Shown: positions 23,401 to 36,485, numbered from the stretch's first letter. The stretch: 64,000 nt of DNA from Cricetomys ansorgei (GCA_026225945.1 JAMJFZ010001133.1:16707501-16771500); one strand, 5' to 3'. Translations and numbers: made by a program. The notes: generated by a model not told the origin, from the sequence alone.

Positions 23401-24729
23401 ATTCATTTTGTTTTAGAAATGGTTGTTTAGAAGTGGTTGTTCATTCACTGTGATAGCAATGATTACCAATGATTGGGTTTTATATGAAAATAAACACTCA
23501 CACATACATAAATACCTACACAAAGTATTATAAAATAAAGTGACCATCCAACAAAAAGTCCACTCATTTTTGGTACCTATTTTGTAAACTATTTTAAGTA
23601 TACTAATGTCACGATTGATATCATGCACTCTATTAAATATACTTTGATGACCTTTATGATCATCATTTTTTTAAAAAAAATAGTATTGACACGTAAGAAG
23701 TCACACTGCAGAGCTCTGGGAGATCTCCTGTTAGGCTTCCTATTTCTTTCATTAGTAGGTCTCATCCCTTTCTATTCCATGTCATCTACTCTCCTGAGTC
23801 TAGTCTGTTGGCCAGTTCTTCATAAAGTATGTCTGTTGAGCCCACAACACCAAGAATAATCTTGCATAACCTTCTAGATTAAATGCTTCCCTCTGGCCAT
23901 CAGGCATGTAGGGACCCCATTTGGACTCAATTGTCTTTGAGCCTACCTCCTGACTAGAGGAAGAACTGTTTTCCCTCTTCTATATAGAGCAGCTGTAGCC
24001 CTGTTGCTCCATTGACCTTTGAACTTGGAGTAGAACAGAGCAGACCCTGCAGCGGGAATTATCTGAAAAATTATATACCTAACATATACCTAAAAATATA
24101 CCTAAATGTGGTATTATGACTTAGGACATTTTTTATGCTTAGCCACTCATGCTGATTTTACTTTGTGGACGTGTTAGCAGAGAATTTCACCTCATTGAAG
24201 AAAAAGAATTTTTATTTCTTAATTTTTATTCTCCTCATGCACAAAGACCTGAAACTCATTCATGCTCTGTGAAATTGGAGAAATTGGATATTTGGGAATG
24301 GAAATTGGTGGTCCTATAAGCAGTATGAGATCTAAAAGTGTTAAATCCTTTCATAAATAAACCTTCATTCAGGCTGGAATGTCTTGGCTCAGTCTTAAAG
24401 GTGATGCTGTAGGAGACACACAGCCTTAGTTGCCTGGAAGATAATTATCTGCACATTCCAGTCTTGGTCAGCCATCAGCAGTGTTGGCTCGACATGGAGT
24501 TGGTGCTCTCTCCCTTGCAAGAAGATTGCATCTAGCCAGGCCTCTGACCCCAGGACCTTTGTGAGCCACATTGTTTGTGGACTTTAGAGAAAAGCAAATT
24601 TCTTAGTAGCAGCAAACATTATCGTTCAAGCCTTCCAGGTTTCCACGCGGGGCACCATATGTCTCAGCAGTTGAGTCAGTGATTTGTGTTTTGAAAATTT
24701 GTAAATTTAGTTTTCTCTGTGTATATGTT
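23401..24729. other. Intronic sequence without recognised features
   Basis: AT-rich, with a T/A run near 23650-23680. No convincing gene or repeat was seen. Confidence 0.45.
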
Positions 24730-24782
24730 AATTGACCCAGGTGAGCTCTCTACCACTGAGCTAGCTCTAGCCCTACGTTTAT
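24730..24782 (-). repeat. ID-like SINE fragment
   Basis: gaccca ggtgagctctctaccactgagctagctctagccc is the reverse of an ID head. Only about 45 bases remain. Confidence 0.55.
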
Positions 24783-25054
24783 TTTGGGCACTAAATTTAC
24801 ATCACCAGGGTTCGTGCATATGAGCTTGAGTGCAGCTGAGAAACGAAATCTGTTCACATGAGTCCCGTCGTGGGAAAGAGAGGGACAGAAGGCGGGTGGG
24901 AGGAAAGGAGACACGAGGACAGAGACCGAGAGCCTCATGCCTGGCACTGCGCTGTGTGGCAATAAGCTTTGGTTATTAGTGAATGAATTTCTAGGGAGCT
25001 TGAAAATGACAGGTGTCCTACATTTTAACTCTCTCAACAAATGTCAGAAAGCCA

Positions 25055-25240
25055 AGTTTCTTGGAGATCTTCAGACTCTGGAGCCTGATAGCCTAAGTTC
25101 AAGTCCCATTTACTAGTCCTGTGACTTGTGGGAAAGTTTCTTAGCCTTTTGCTGTGTTAGTTTTACAACTGTAAAATGGGGGTAACTAAAAACAAAAAGA
25201 TGTTGTAAGGAATACGTGGCATTATATACAGTTATTCACA
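25055..25240 (+). repeat. MIR SINE
   Basis: tctggagcctgatagcctaagttcaagtccca, ctagtcctgtgacttgtgggaaagtttcttagcc, then ttttacaactgtaaaatgggggtaac, in MIR order from B box through core. One of the better-preserved MIRs here. Confidence 0.8.
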
Positions 25241-25254
25241 TTATTTTTAAAAAT

Positions 25255-25465
25255 TTAAAGATTTATTTATTTTTAGGTGTTTGAGTACTTTGCCTACATG
25301 TATGTAAGTGTGATGCTCCTGGGGTAAGAGGAGAGCACTGGATTACCTGACACTGGAGTTACAAATGGTTGTGAGCCACTGTGAGTATTGGGAACCAAGC
25401 CAGGATCCCTTGTAAGGACAGTAAGTGCTCTTAACTGCTGAACCATCTCGCTAGTCCCTGATGTT
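25255..25465 (-). repeat. B2/B3-type SINE
   Basis: Reversed tail aagatttatttatttttag, middle acactggagttacaaatggttgtgagccac, and head gggaaccaagccaggatccc...agtgctcttaactgctgaaccatctcgctagtccc. Confidence 0.85.
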
Positions 25466-25878
25466 CACTTTCTTGCGTGTTGTATCAATTCCTGGTATAG
25501 AGTAAACATACACAACTGTTAATTTATTATTGGTAATTCATTTTCAGATATTACTGTTAGAACTTGGGAAAAAACTCTAAAATATAGTTTGCCCCATGTT
25601 AAGCAGAGATGGAAACAAATATTTATGTTTCTCCCTATAAGTGTTTTCATTAATTTTTAAATAGAATTTGCCTTTGCTTTATAGAGAAACCATTGGATTA
25701 ACCAATACATAGTATATATATAAAGAGAAAACAATCTGAATGTGTAGTTTGTATGTATCCAAGGGTGGGAAGATCCCCATATCCATATGGACAAGATTCC
25801 TTTAATACAGGAAGCCTTGTTGATACATATTTCCATGTAGTAATTGTACTTGACCAAATTTATTCCCTAATATGTAAA

Positions 25879-25880
<2 letters not shown>

Positions 25881-25921
<41 letters not shown>
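25881..25921 (+). repeat. (CA)20 microsatellite
   Basis: A perfect CA run of 41 nt, followed by gtatc and a T-run. Confidence 0.95.
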
Positions 25922-25923
<2 letters not shown>

Positions 25924-27489
25924 ATCTTTTTTTTTCAATCAAATTCAATGTTAACACATGATCCCCCTCTCATCTTCCATGACTGGTGGAAAAATCAAAC
26001 CTCAGACATTATGAGAGTTCCTCTCAGTCTCTTGGGGCGAAGAACTCTAAGACTTTTTACCCAGAGTGCTTAGGAGCTGGCCCATGGTCCATGCGATCCC
26101 TGGCCCATGTGGCTGCTCCGAGTTGCTAATATGCCCCAATGTGGCTATGTTAGCCCTTCAAGTCAGTCTCAGGCTCTTTTCTAGAGTCTTGAGGCAGTGA
26201 CACCTGGACCATCACTACTCTTGAGGTACCCCAAGGTAGAATCCTGTCTGCAGGTCCATTTGTTCCCCATGTATGCATTCTGACAAGTTGACTTCTTGCA
26301 ACAAGAATCCAGCTTTTGAGAATTGAAGGCCTTGCTGCCCATCAGCATCAGAGAGCTAAAGCACCCAGACCACCCTCTAGATCACTGGAGGAAGCCTGAT
26401 TCTTGGTCTTGATTACTATATACATGGCCCTTTAGGCACCATTTGGAAAAGGACAGCCTCTAGAGTGTGGCCCAGTTGGGCATTCAGTGAAGGCAAATGT
26501 TTTAGACTTAGATCTATTGGCTCATTGGGGGTTCTACTTTGTAATACTTCTGGCATCTTGTCCCCGGGACTGTATAGATGGCCCCAGAAGCAGGAAAAGG
26601 AAGCCTTTTCCTCCTTACTGTGAACCACAGCCTCCAGAAGGGCATAGGACCTGCAGGTGAAGTCTGAGGACATTCTGAATGGTCTTCACAGAGCCGGAGA
26701 AGAGCTTTGAGCATATCTAACTTGTGAGACCCTTTTACAGAACAGGAAACTGAGGTCCAGCAAGAGGGAGAGGGTGGAGAGTGACAGGGTCAGTTCTCTA
26801 TTCCTTTAGCACTTTGAACTTCTTTCTCACTGGCAGCATTCCCAGCCCGGCCTGTCATCTCATAATTCTACCTGGAAATGTCTCCACCAGGTCCTTGCTC
26901 CCGGCCACTTCCTTTCCTCATTTCCATTATGGCACCTCCCTGCATATATGATTCCAGAACACTGCTCAGCTCCCCAGCCGTGCTATTTCATAGCACAGTG
27001 GTTTCACTATCCTCACTTGACAGAATCTTGTTCCTCCTTCAGAATAAGGAGTTGGCACTGGTTGCCCAAGTTCCAGATGTGCCCATGGATGTGTTTTTGT
27101 TGAATCAAGGCCGGTTTCATTTCTATATAATTGAAGTACTGCTTTAACAGCAATATATCACAGGACAATCAAGCTAGAAGTTTTGCATCTTTTGATGGAC
27201 TTTTATTAGTAATTGGATCTAGCCATGCAGCCTCTTACCTAGGAATTAGCAGCAAAGGAGCCCTTCACTGTCTGCGAGGCCTCAACAGGGGCCCTGGCTG
27301 CTTTGCCCCACCAGCATTTGACTCTCTGGGCTCTGTTTCTCAGCACCCTTGCAATGCTGTCACTTCCAGGAAGCCTTCTCCGAGGTCTTGCTTCTCTGAT
27401 TGTCCCTCACTCACTCACGCTTCTAACACCGCCTCTGCCACTTGTGTAGCAGCGCTGGGACCCTGGGCTGCTTCTTGTTCATTCTAGCA
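25922..27489. other. Intronic sequence, mostly without recognised features
   Basis: Apart from a possible MIR scrap at about 26725-26795 (aacaggaaactgaggtccagc), no repeat family was recognised. The open frame at 27131-27487 (118 codons) has a low-complexity Ser/Ala composition and no motif. Confidence 0.45.
26725..26795 (-). repeat. MIR SINE scrap
   Basis: ccttttacagaacaggaaactgaggtccagcaagagg matches the reversed MIR core 'ttttacagatgaggaaactgaggc'. Confidence 0.5.
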
Positions 27490-27695
27490 AATAATGCTTA
27501 TCGTTTATCAAGTGCTTACTAAGGGCATGGCACAGGGCTGAGTGTTCTGTGGATATTTTAATCTCTAGGCCTCACCGTGACCTTGAGTGAAGTGTATTAC
27601 TATCTCTCCTTCACAAAGGCAGGAGCCCAGAGAGTGTAAGTGGTTTGCTCAAGGTCACACAGTTGGTAAGTGGCAGAGCAAGGATTTGATCCTTC
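27490..27695 (-). repeat. MIR SINE
   Basis: Reversed MIR: atcaagtgcttactaagggcatggcacagggctgagtg, ccttgagtgaagtg, aggagcccagagagtgtaagtggtttgctcaaggtcacacagttggtaagtggcagagcaaggatttgatcc. It is unusually complete. Confidence 0.85.
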
Positions 27696-27894
27696 ATCAC
27701 TTCTGTCCCAGAGCTTGTGTTTCCTTGTGTTTTATACTGTTGTCTGTCTCCATCACATTTACTGCTATAGCTCAGGCAGGAGTGCAGTTTCCTGACTCTT
27801 CCATATTAGTGTTTACAGAATGCATATGACACCAAAGACACAGACCTCTGGCGACCCCTGCCCCCAAGTGAAAGGAGAATTCCAGTACTGTATT

Positions 27895-28055
27895 AGAGCA
27901 CTTTGTGCATGCTCGGTGCTGGGCTTATACCTCGTCCTCATATAATTCCTACAGCAGCCTTGGTTAGCATGCTGTGTGCTCTCCAGATTGCGGAGCCAGC
28001 CAGCCCAGCCAGAGATGCACAGGGACAGGTGCCCAGGACTGAACTGAAGTCTTTT
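27895..28055 (-). repeat. Possible MIR-family SINE
   Basis: tgtgcatgctcggtgctgggcttatacctcgtcctcatataattcctacagcag follows the order of the MIR 3' region in reverse; the remainder is degraded. Confidence 0.4.
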
Positions 28056-31000
28056 CACCTACTGCGATCAGTGTCTAATGCAGTGTCATACATGCAGTTC
28101 ATTGATAAACCTAGTAGATAATACCTCTTCAGAGGAACTGAGATCTACTTCAGCTACTGGTTCTTCCACACCCACCTGTGAGTGGTTACTCTGCTAAGTG
28201 CTGCTGGATCGAGTTCAGGTTGCAACCGTGACAAGGCCATGCTTGTATCCTCAGGAAACCTTCACCAAGGTGGGGACAGGGAGGTCAGAGACTGTTGTAA
28301 TCCTGACCTTTGCTGTGGGCTTAGCAGGATTGCCATGTAATGCCCCATATGCTACCTGCTTAGGATAAGGCAGAGATCTTTTCAGAATCTTTCCCCAAAC
28401 ATGGAAGTACTTATGAATCTAGCACCTTCCCTATGCTTAAAGAGCACAGTCCCTTTGCATTTAAGGGTAATTCCTCGGTGAGAAAAAAAATAACATCTGT
28501 GTCTGGAAGCCTTTTGGGAAGTGAGCATGACTGTGTGAACTGGTAGAATGCAAAACTGAGCAAGCATGAGGTTCAGAATGAGTTACAATGCAATTTGTTA
28601 AGCTGCACCTCCCGAGTTTCAGATTCAGTACTAAAGAAATCCTAGAGAGGCAGAGGAGCAGGTATGAGAGTTGTCAAAGAACACTGGGTGCTGATGGTTT
28701 CAGTCACTGGTGTATATGCAAAACCTCGCTCTTTCTGCTAATTCTAATTATGTGTTCACAGAATGCTGTGGGTGCAAGGGCTCAGAATGGACATTTCAGG
28801 GGTATGGGCATTTCAGAGGAGGTTGGGCATTTCAAAGGGCAGAGTACAACAGACATGGAGCAAGGGGTTTGGCAGGGGAGAAGGGAAGATACATACAGAG
28901 AAATTCCTAAGCCGTTTATAACAGTGACACGTGCTACCTAGGGAACACAGGGAGCTGAGATGAAGAATAATAGTGACAGGCATGGGGTGGGCAGCTGCTT
29001 TATCAAGGAGACTCAAAGGGACCTTTTGGAAGTGATGACATTTACTCCAAGACCTGACGGTTGAAATTATGCCAGGAACTTTAAGAGCTTGGAAAGAATG
29101 AAATGGCTACGTTTGGGTGGAAGAGTTTTCCTCTGCTCACTTTTGCCTTTTCAAAGGTCAACGACATGGCCAACCATTGTAAATGAAGCCTTAGCACCAG
29201 CCAAGTCCCAGACTGAAGTTCAAGTGTGGATTACTGGATTTCTCTAACCTGGAGCAGAAAACACCCTCAGCCCAGCGGGCTCTAACCACGCCTTGGTGGT
29301 TGAAGCCAGGTGAGGGGTTCACACAGCCGGTCCCTTCAGGGGTGTCATCCCCTTTCCTCACTGTGGAGTGGAGAGCTTTACATTATTGGGAACATCCTGA
29401 TGAAAACACGCTGGTGATGGTTTCTACAGCAGTAGGAATTCCTGCTTTTGTGACCAGGTCTGCTAGAGTTGAAAAACTAAGCTTTCTGGACACTGACTTT
29501 GTAACCAGAAGGGGGGTAGAATGAAGCTGGCAAGGGAAGGAACGACTTTGATGTAATAAAAATCGGATTGTTCAGCGCTGAGCTGAGGGCATTTCTACTA
29601 CTTGGTGTCCAGATGACATGCAGGTTTGGAAGTCACATCAGTGAGTGTTATGTTTCTTTGGACTCCGGCTGCGTTTCTCATCAAGGACATTTTGGTTTCA
29701 TTTAGCTTGCATGGCCACCCGTAAAACCATAGACAGGTTCTACTTGTGAGTATGTTTATCTTATTCTTTCACCTACAGACACGGCAGCTATTAAAATATG
29801 ATTTTAGTATCTGTTTCAGGAGCCTCAAGAAATGACTAGATGAGGGCAGGCATCTCAGGGCAAGCCGCCTCTGACTGTCCTTTGCTCCCAGGGCACACAC
29901 ACACTGGCACTTAATTTGTTACCCTGCATTAAAACATGTCGCCATCACCTCTGAAACTGTCTCGTAGGCAAGGCCTTTAGAGCCTGTGTTCTTTAAACAC
30001 AAAACAGGATTATGGATTAATCCCAGGCAGGGAAGTCCCAAATGCTGTGTAACCTAACAAGTCAGACCAGGCTCTTGGCAAGTCCCTCCCTGGACTTGTC
30101 CTCTGTTCCTGCCAGTGACCTGGTAGAGGAAAGAGTGGATGTGTGTATGAGCCTAGGCATGAATTCTCGAAAGATCAACATTTGTACACACTGGAGTCAC
30201 CTTTTATACATAGTGCTACTGACATTAACCAGAGAAGTGGGCCTGACAGGCGGGCCCCAACGCCAGCAGGAGAGTGGCCCGGCCGGGTGCACACGGTTTA
30301 TCTGAAGGAATTGAGCACAGGGTTAGTTACATAGCCTAATTGATGGTAGTCCAAAAGGAACTATTGCTTGGAGAGAGGGGCTTTGAGGTTACTGAGTGTG
30401 ACATGCCAAATGTGGTATTTGTTTAAATACATGCATCGTTGTTAGGCATTTTAAATATCAGGGCTGTTTCTCAAATTGAACGCTGAATATCACGATTGGC
30501 TTATAGCTACATATAACCCTGAGCATTCGTGAAAAAAGGAGCGGAAACAGAATGAGGAATACTTTTTAAACAAAGCCATTTATTTGAGAAGCTATAAAAA
30601 AGAGAAAAGGTCCCAGCTGAAGAAATCAGGTCTTTGAGTGGATATTTGGCACTGAAGCAAAGAACCGAACACTTTCTTATACTTGTCTTGAGACTACTTA
30701 ATTCTGGGGTGATATTTGATGCAGATTATGTTTAATCACTTTATATGAGACAAGACTGTAATCTTGGATTGGTAATCAAAACACTGAATATATTTTTAAT
30801 CTGGAGAGTCACTAGGAGAAAAAAAACTTATTTTGAAAATAGAGTACAAAGGCACAAATCACAGAAAGTGCCATTTAGGGAAAACATAGCTGTTTGCAAC
30901 CCACAATGCAGAGTTGAATGTGTGAGTATAAACTGCGCTATCCAGTAGAAACTTTCTACACAGTTGTGTTTTTGAAGAACAGACTCATCCATGAAGATCT

Positions 31001-32224
31001 GGGGACTTTCTGTTTCTGCCTAGATGAGCAGAGAATACATATGTGCACTTGTGTTCTGCTTTGAAGCATGAACACCATGCAAGCAAGATGTGCACTGTGC
31101 TCGGTTTACAGAAAGGGCCTGAGTATGACCTCTAATATCTACTGGGTCTCTCAGTCTGTGCTGGGCTCCCCAGGGACCAATTCATAGCACCTAGCAGGAG
31201 GTTGTGGGACAGCTTGTGGGAAAGAGCCAAGGAGAACCAGAGTGCCTAGTTTTGGGAGCCTAGGGACAGAATTCTACTGTCATTAGTTCAGATGGATAGC
31301 CAGAAGGAATGGCGTCATTCCTTGGGGCCCTGAGAGGATGTTGAGCAGCACATTGGTGGCTGCTAAGGTGGGTGACAGGCCAGGTGCCACAGATCTGCCA
31401 TCGTGATCCATTTCAAGGTAGGAAGAAGGCAAGGCTTCAGGATACGAGAGGTTGGCCTGGCCACCTAGCATTGTGGCATCTGTCATCCCCATCCCTTTGT
31501 AGGTGGGAAGGATTGATGGGCAGTGGGGCGTCTTTGTTCCAAGCTTTCTCTTTATGAGTGATTTCTCCAAAATTAACTAATTATGAATATTTTTTCCCAT
31601 GTAGCAGTAATAGCTAGGAGAAGAGGGAGATGAGTCACTGTGGGGATGTTGGGCATCAGGATGCATTTGGGTGGATTTCCTTCTGAGGAGATAAGGTCGA
31701 CATAATGCCTCTGTACCATAAATCAGGGAGACACTGAAGTGGAAGGTTTCTTCTTGGCACTGCGTGTCTAGATTTTTCTCCCACTAAAGAACTAACCATG
31801 CCACATACCAATCGTTTGGAGAATGGATTAAATTTGAGGATCAAGAAGTATTATGTAATTTTTCACTTATCTGGATGATAATTATAAGGAAACCAGCATC
31901 TCCTGGTGACATCTATATGCACTGTCTTCATACCCATAGCTCTTAACTATTGCATAAAAACTTATATGCATCTGTGTATGACTGCTTGTTTCACAAATAC
32001 AGAACACACTGAGGGCATTTTGTCACATGATTCTTAAGACTTCATATACTGATTCAGTATGCCAGGTCACTGATTTGACTCTTGACTTGTACCTAGATTA
32101 TGTAGTCTGTTTTAAGAATGAAAGGCATTTACAACACGATAACTCTGCACTTAAGTCTTCTTAACTCTGGCATTTTCAGGAAAGACTCATCCCTAGCAGT
32201 ATGGGATAGTTTAATTGCCTGTCT
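28056..32224. other. Intronic sequence without recognised features
   Basis: About 4 kb with no confident repeat or gene. The block near 30400-30600 is low in repeats and TA-rich and could contain conserved noncoding sequence. The open frames here are short and motif-free. Confidence 0.4.
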
Positions 32225-33635
32225 TTGAGTACGTTTTCTTCCAGGCCATTGGGTCCAGCTGTTTTATTATGGAAGCAGTTCCTATTATGTGGCATCAACT
32301 CTGAAAAGCTAACATTTTGTTCTTATGTAATTGCAGATTCACACGTAGTTCTAAGGAATAATAGGGGCAGACCAGAGACCTCACGTACCTTTGTTCAGGG
32401 TCTCCCCATAGTCACACCTTGCAGAACTTTAGTGCAGCAGCACAAGCAGAGCTGTGGCATCGATAGGCACAGTGAGAACTTTCTTTCACCTTTTGTGCCC
32501 TCCACCTTGCTTGCTCTGACTTCATCTACCAAGTCCATCCTTCATTTCTGTAGCTTCGTCATTTCAAGAACATTCTACAAATGGAATTGTGGAATGACCT
32601 TTTGAGACTGGCTCTTTAAAAAACTGACTTAATTTGCTTGAGAGACATCTGAGCTGTGTGTCACAGTGCTCTTCTTTTTTACGATAATGCTCATTCATCA
32701 CTTGTCCGCGGATATGCGGCAGTTTGACGGATCTCCAGATGGAAGCACCGGAGATCTTTCCCACTCGGGAATAGTGAGAATAATGCTGTCTTGAACATTT
32801 TCTTGCTCTTTTGTGAGAATCTATGTGGTAGTTTTCTTTAGTCTTTGCTATCTGTTTGTCCAGTTGCTCCAGCAATGTTTGTTGAAAAGACTGTCTTTCA
32901 ATGAATTGCCTTTGTCAAGCATCAGCCAGGCAGATCTGTGTGAGCCTGCTTCTTCATTCTCCATTTTGTTCCATGAATCCGCATCTCCATCTGTATGCAA
33001 GTATCACACTGACTTGTTACTAGAGCTATATTGAGGGCAGAGCTCTTTCTGTTTTTCTTTGTCTGTCTTGTTTGAGCGTCTATGTAACCTGGGCCTTTTC
33101 ATGTAAAGTTTACAGCAAGCTTGTCTATGCCTACAATACAACTTGCCAAGAGTTTGATGGAAATTATGTTAAATCTATATAGATCAGTCCATGGGAAAAT
33201 GACATCATTATTGTATTTAGTCTTCAAATTCACAGAGACTTATATTTATGCCTTTATTTAAATCGTATTGATTTGTTTTCATCAGAATTTTGTGATATTT
33301 TTGGTGCATAGATCCTGTACACAGTTCACAAAACTTATACTTACGTTTTTCAGTTTTTAGCGATTATAAATGTCATCTAGCTCTACATTTTGTTTTTCAC
33401 ATATTTGCTGGTATATGGAAGTAAGATTGAGTTTTGTGTGTTGATCCTGTATCTTTGAAATTCTGAAGAATTTACTAGTCTGGGAAACTTTGGGAGATTT
33501 CTTGGAATTTTCTAGATAATTGTGTCATCTGCATGTAGGGATAGCTTTGTTTATTTCTCTCTCTTCTCTCTTAGGTTTTACTGTTTATGTTTTTTCTTGC
33601 CATATTGCAGTGGCTAGAACTCCAAGTTCTCACTC
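32225..33635 (-). mobile_element. Long L1M fragment (ORF2 end and 3' UTR)
   Basis: Reversed L1M: attctacaaatggaattgtggaatgacc, cgggaatagtgagaataatgctgtc, then a reversed ORF2 end with gtatcacactgacttg, tcagtccatgggaaaatgacatcattattg, taattgtgtcatctgcatgtaggg and cttgccatattgcagtggctagaactcc. The coding portion is broken by many stops. At about 1.4 kb it is the longest mobile-element fragment of its class here. Confidence 0.75.
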
Positions 33636-33784
33636 TAAAAAACAACCAAAAACAAAAAAACCTTCCCTCTATTTTTCAGATGGCTTGACACAGTTTTATA
33701 CTGTTGTAGGGAAAAGAACCTAACAGTGACCAGTAGTTTGGTAGCATGTTCAGTTGATTCCATAGAATCAGTGTTACTAGGAAA

Positions 33785-34285
33785 ACTGTGATTGCCAGGA
33801 TTCTAAGATGATCTTTGGGAGTTCCTCTCCCTGGGACATGAATCCTGTATGAAATAGGGCGATTGCACTTGTGATTAGTGTGTTACATAGCGTAGCTGAC
33901 TTCACAGAAGAACATCGTCCTTGGACCTGGCCTTACCATGCAAGTCCTGAAAAAGGGCCCAGATACTTCTTCAATAAGTTAAGTCAGACTATGAGATAAG
34001 TCTGATATGAGGGAGATTCTTCATTGGCAGCTCCGAAGACTTGAAGGGAACATATGATGAGAAATGCAGGAAATCTCTATGAGCTTTGGGTGGCAAGGAA
34101 ACAGTGACCTCATACCGACTTCTGCAAGAAATTGAATTCCGTTTCCCCTTCATGAGCCTCAGGCTCATGATGAGAATGTAATCTGCCACTACCTTGGACC
34201 CAAACTCACAGGACCGAATAGATAACCCAGTCGTACGTTGTCCAGAATTCTGACTACAGAACTATGAACTATCAAGTTTATGGAG
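33785..34285 (+). mobile_element. MLT1-like MaLR LTR remnant
   Basis: Order of blocks matches an old MLT1-class LTR: gattgccaggattctaagatgatc, tcctgaaaaagggccc, ggcaaggaaacagtgacctcataccgacttctgcaagaaattgaattc, gatgagaatgtaatctgcc, and gtccagaattctgactacagaactatgaactatcaag near the 3' end. Diverged, so edges are approximate. Confidence 0.5.
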
Positions 34286-34340
34286 GTATTCAGTTACGCT
34301 GGGGTCAGAAAACATCCTGAAGCTAAATGGATACAAGACC

Positions 34341-34645
34341 TATCTACTAACATACTCATGCATGCATTTGTATGTCCCAACCATATGCTAGGTGTTTTAT
34401 TCTGGCGTGGAGGTACTTATCTAACAGGCTCATGCATGTGTTTGCATGTGCTAACCATATGCTAGGTATTTTATTCAGGTGTAGAGGCACTTATCTAACA
34501 GGCTCGTGCGTGTGTTGATATGTCCCAGCCAGATGCTAGGAGTTGTGTGCTGATGTGAAGGTAGTTATCTACTAACACGTTCATACCTGTGTTTGTATAT
34601 GCCAGTCACATGCTAAGTGTTGTGTTCCAGTGGAGGAGCACTAAC
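34341..34645 (+). repeat. Four-copy tandem repeat, 74-77 bp unit
   Basis: Units start at tatcta landmarks at 34341, 34418, 34492 and 34566 (periods 77, 74, 74). Each carries tcatgcatg/tcatac, then a tttgtatgtcc-like block, then ccatatgctagg and a gtgga/gtaga block. Copies are diverged by perhaps a fifth, so this is an old array. It starts just after the MLT1-like remnant. Confidence 0.85.
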
Positions 34646-35040
34646 CACAATGAGCCAAGTCTTTCCTCTTGGCTGGCTCAGAGCTTCCTCCCAGATCTAC
34701 TACTACTAAACCGTAGTTTAACACCTTCTAACAACTCTCCTATTGTGTGTGTACTCAGGAGACTCACTCTGGTGAAGAGTAGCCCCATCCTATTTCACAG
34801 AGGAATCTTTTGCTTTTTCTCAGCTTGAGTTATCTATCAACCTTTTGACCTCTGGGGATATGTGAGGAGCCAATGGGATATGGAACACTGTTATTTAAGT
34901 CAGTCAATAATTAATTTGTTAGAGATGACTCTTTCTCTTTTCTCCCTCTCAGCTTGTTTCCCTCAGTGGTCTATCAATCATATATTAGGTGAGAATACGC
35001 TGTGCTAGATGAGAGAATGGAAACGTGCATTGAGTTTCAT

Positions 35041-35210
35041 GTGTTCAAGGAGGAAGATGGCGTACAGAGAATCATGTGTTCAAGGAGGAAGATGACGTAC
35101 AGAGAATCATGTGTTCAAGGAGGAAGATGACGTACAGAGAATCATGTGTTCAAGGAGGAAGATGACGTACAGAGAATCATGTGTTCAAGGAGGAAGATGA
35201 CGTACAGAGA
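35041..35210 (+). repeat. Five-copy 35-bp minisatellite
   Basis: Units begin gtgttcaaggaggaagatga at 35041, 35076, 35111, 35146 and 35181, an exact 35-bp period. Copies 2-5 appear identical where they overlap; copy 1 has TGGCG where the others have TGACG. The near-perfect identity points to recent expansion and probable length polymorphism. Confidence 0.95.
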
Positions 35211-36264
35211 AGCCACTATTATTGCCCAAAGCAGATAGACGTGTGGCTGAGAACAAGGGCTAGGCTTGGATTCAAGCTGGTTTTGGTGATGATTTATATT
35301 CATTGGCATTAACAGGTGTCTCTTCCAAAGTCTAGTCCACAGGAAACATTTAGTGCAGAGGAGACCCATCCCATTCTTCCCCTTGGAAATTGCCTCAGTG
35401 CTTCCCTCATATCATAAGAAAATCGGCCTGCCTAAAATCACCACCTTGATTTGTTGACTGGCAGTGAACAGACTATAAATGTGGTTGGATGGCATGGACA
35501 AAGGGTTCAGAATTTTTTTTGGGACCCATCCATGTGTTTTGAGTGCATCAGAAACAAAATGATATCAAAATCAAACAGTACTATACAAATGCAAAGCAAA
35601 ACACTAAAGCAAGTTATCAGACTGGTTGTTGAAAACCCATTAAGTCTTTAGCAGGAAAGAAGGAGAAATGATCAAGGCACATGTGTGTTGGAGGGCAGGG
35701 TGGAGGTGGCAGGAATTACTGCTGACAGCTCTGGAGTCACTAACACACGGGCATTCCCTGGTGAACCATGTTATAATCAGTATAAATCTAAGGAGCTGTC
35801 AGGGCTAGGCACTCATGCTCAGAAGTGTAGCAGTTTTGAGGTCATTTTGACTAGATTAGTCACCACCGTAACGGCTGCTGGTGGGCCCTAGCCTGCTCCG
35901 CAACTCTGCACTCGTCTCTTCCCCTTTCGGGGAGTCTGTAGTCTGTCTGCCACCCATGTCCCCTCATGGAAACGGCTACTCTTCATTCAGGCCTTCCTTG
36001 TTGAAATGTTCCAACCCAAATAATAGCCTAATGCATTTCCTTCTAGTCTTTTTCTCCTGTGAATATACTTTAACCTCCCCTCGCCGCAAAGTTATAACTT
36101 CATAGTACTTATTATTTATTAACCTGCTTTTCTCACCTAGGTTTTTGTGTTTTTTCTTAATATTAAATCTTTTGACTTACCATCTAATAGCTAACTGACA
36201 TCCTCACAATTGGGCGCCTGTAATTTCTTAATCCAGATTCTTTGCAATGCTGTCATGTGTATTG
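35211..36264. other. Intronic sequence without recognised features
   Basis: No confident repeat or gene was recognised; short open frames only. Confidence 0.4.
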
Positions 36265-36485
36265 AGTCCAGAGTTTTCTAATTTCATTTTCTCTGGAAGA
36301 CAAACACACACATGTGTCTTTATATGTATGTGTAACATGTCTATATACATATAATTGTATTATGATACTTACAAACAGCATTGTAAATGATTATACATAG
36401 AATAAACTCCTGTGAGAACATCTCTTATTGTATCTCTAGAATAAATTACTATACTGGGACAGCTGGACCAAATGGTAATTCTGTT
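36265..36485 (-). mobile_element. Possible L1M-type tail fragment
   Basis: gcattgtaaatgattatacatag, tcttattgtatctctagaataaattactatactgggacagctggaccaaatgg resembles a reversed L1M 'ggataaattcctagaagtggaattgctgggtcaaagg' block. Confidence 0.45.

Noticed and set aside
23179..23453. Multiple Tyr/His/Thr/Ile-repeat peptides on both strands
   Set aside because: They are microsatellite translations.
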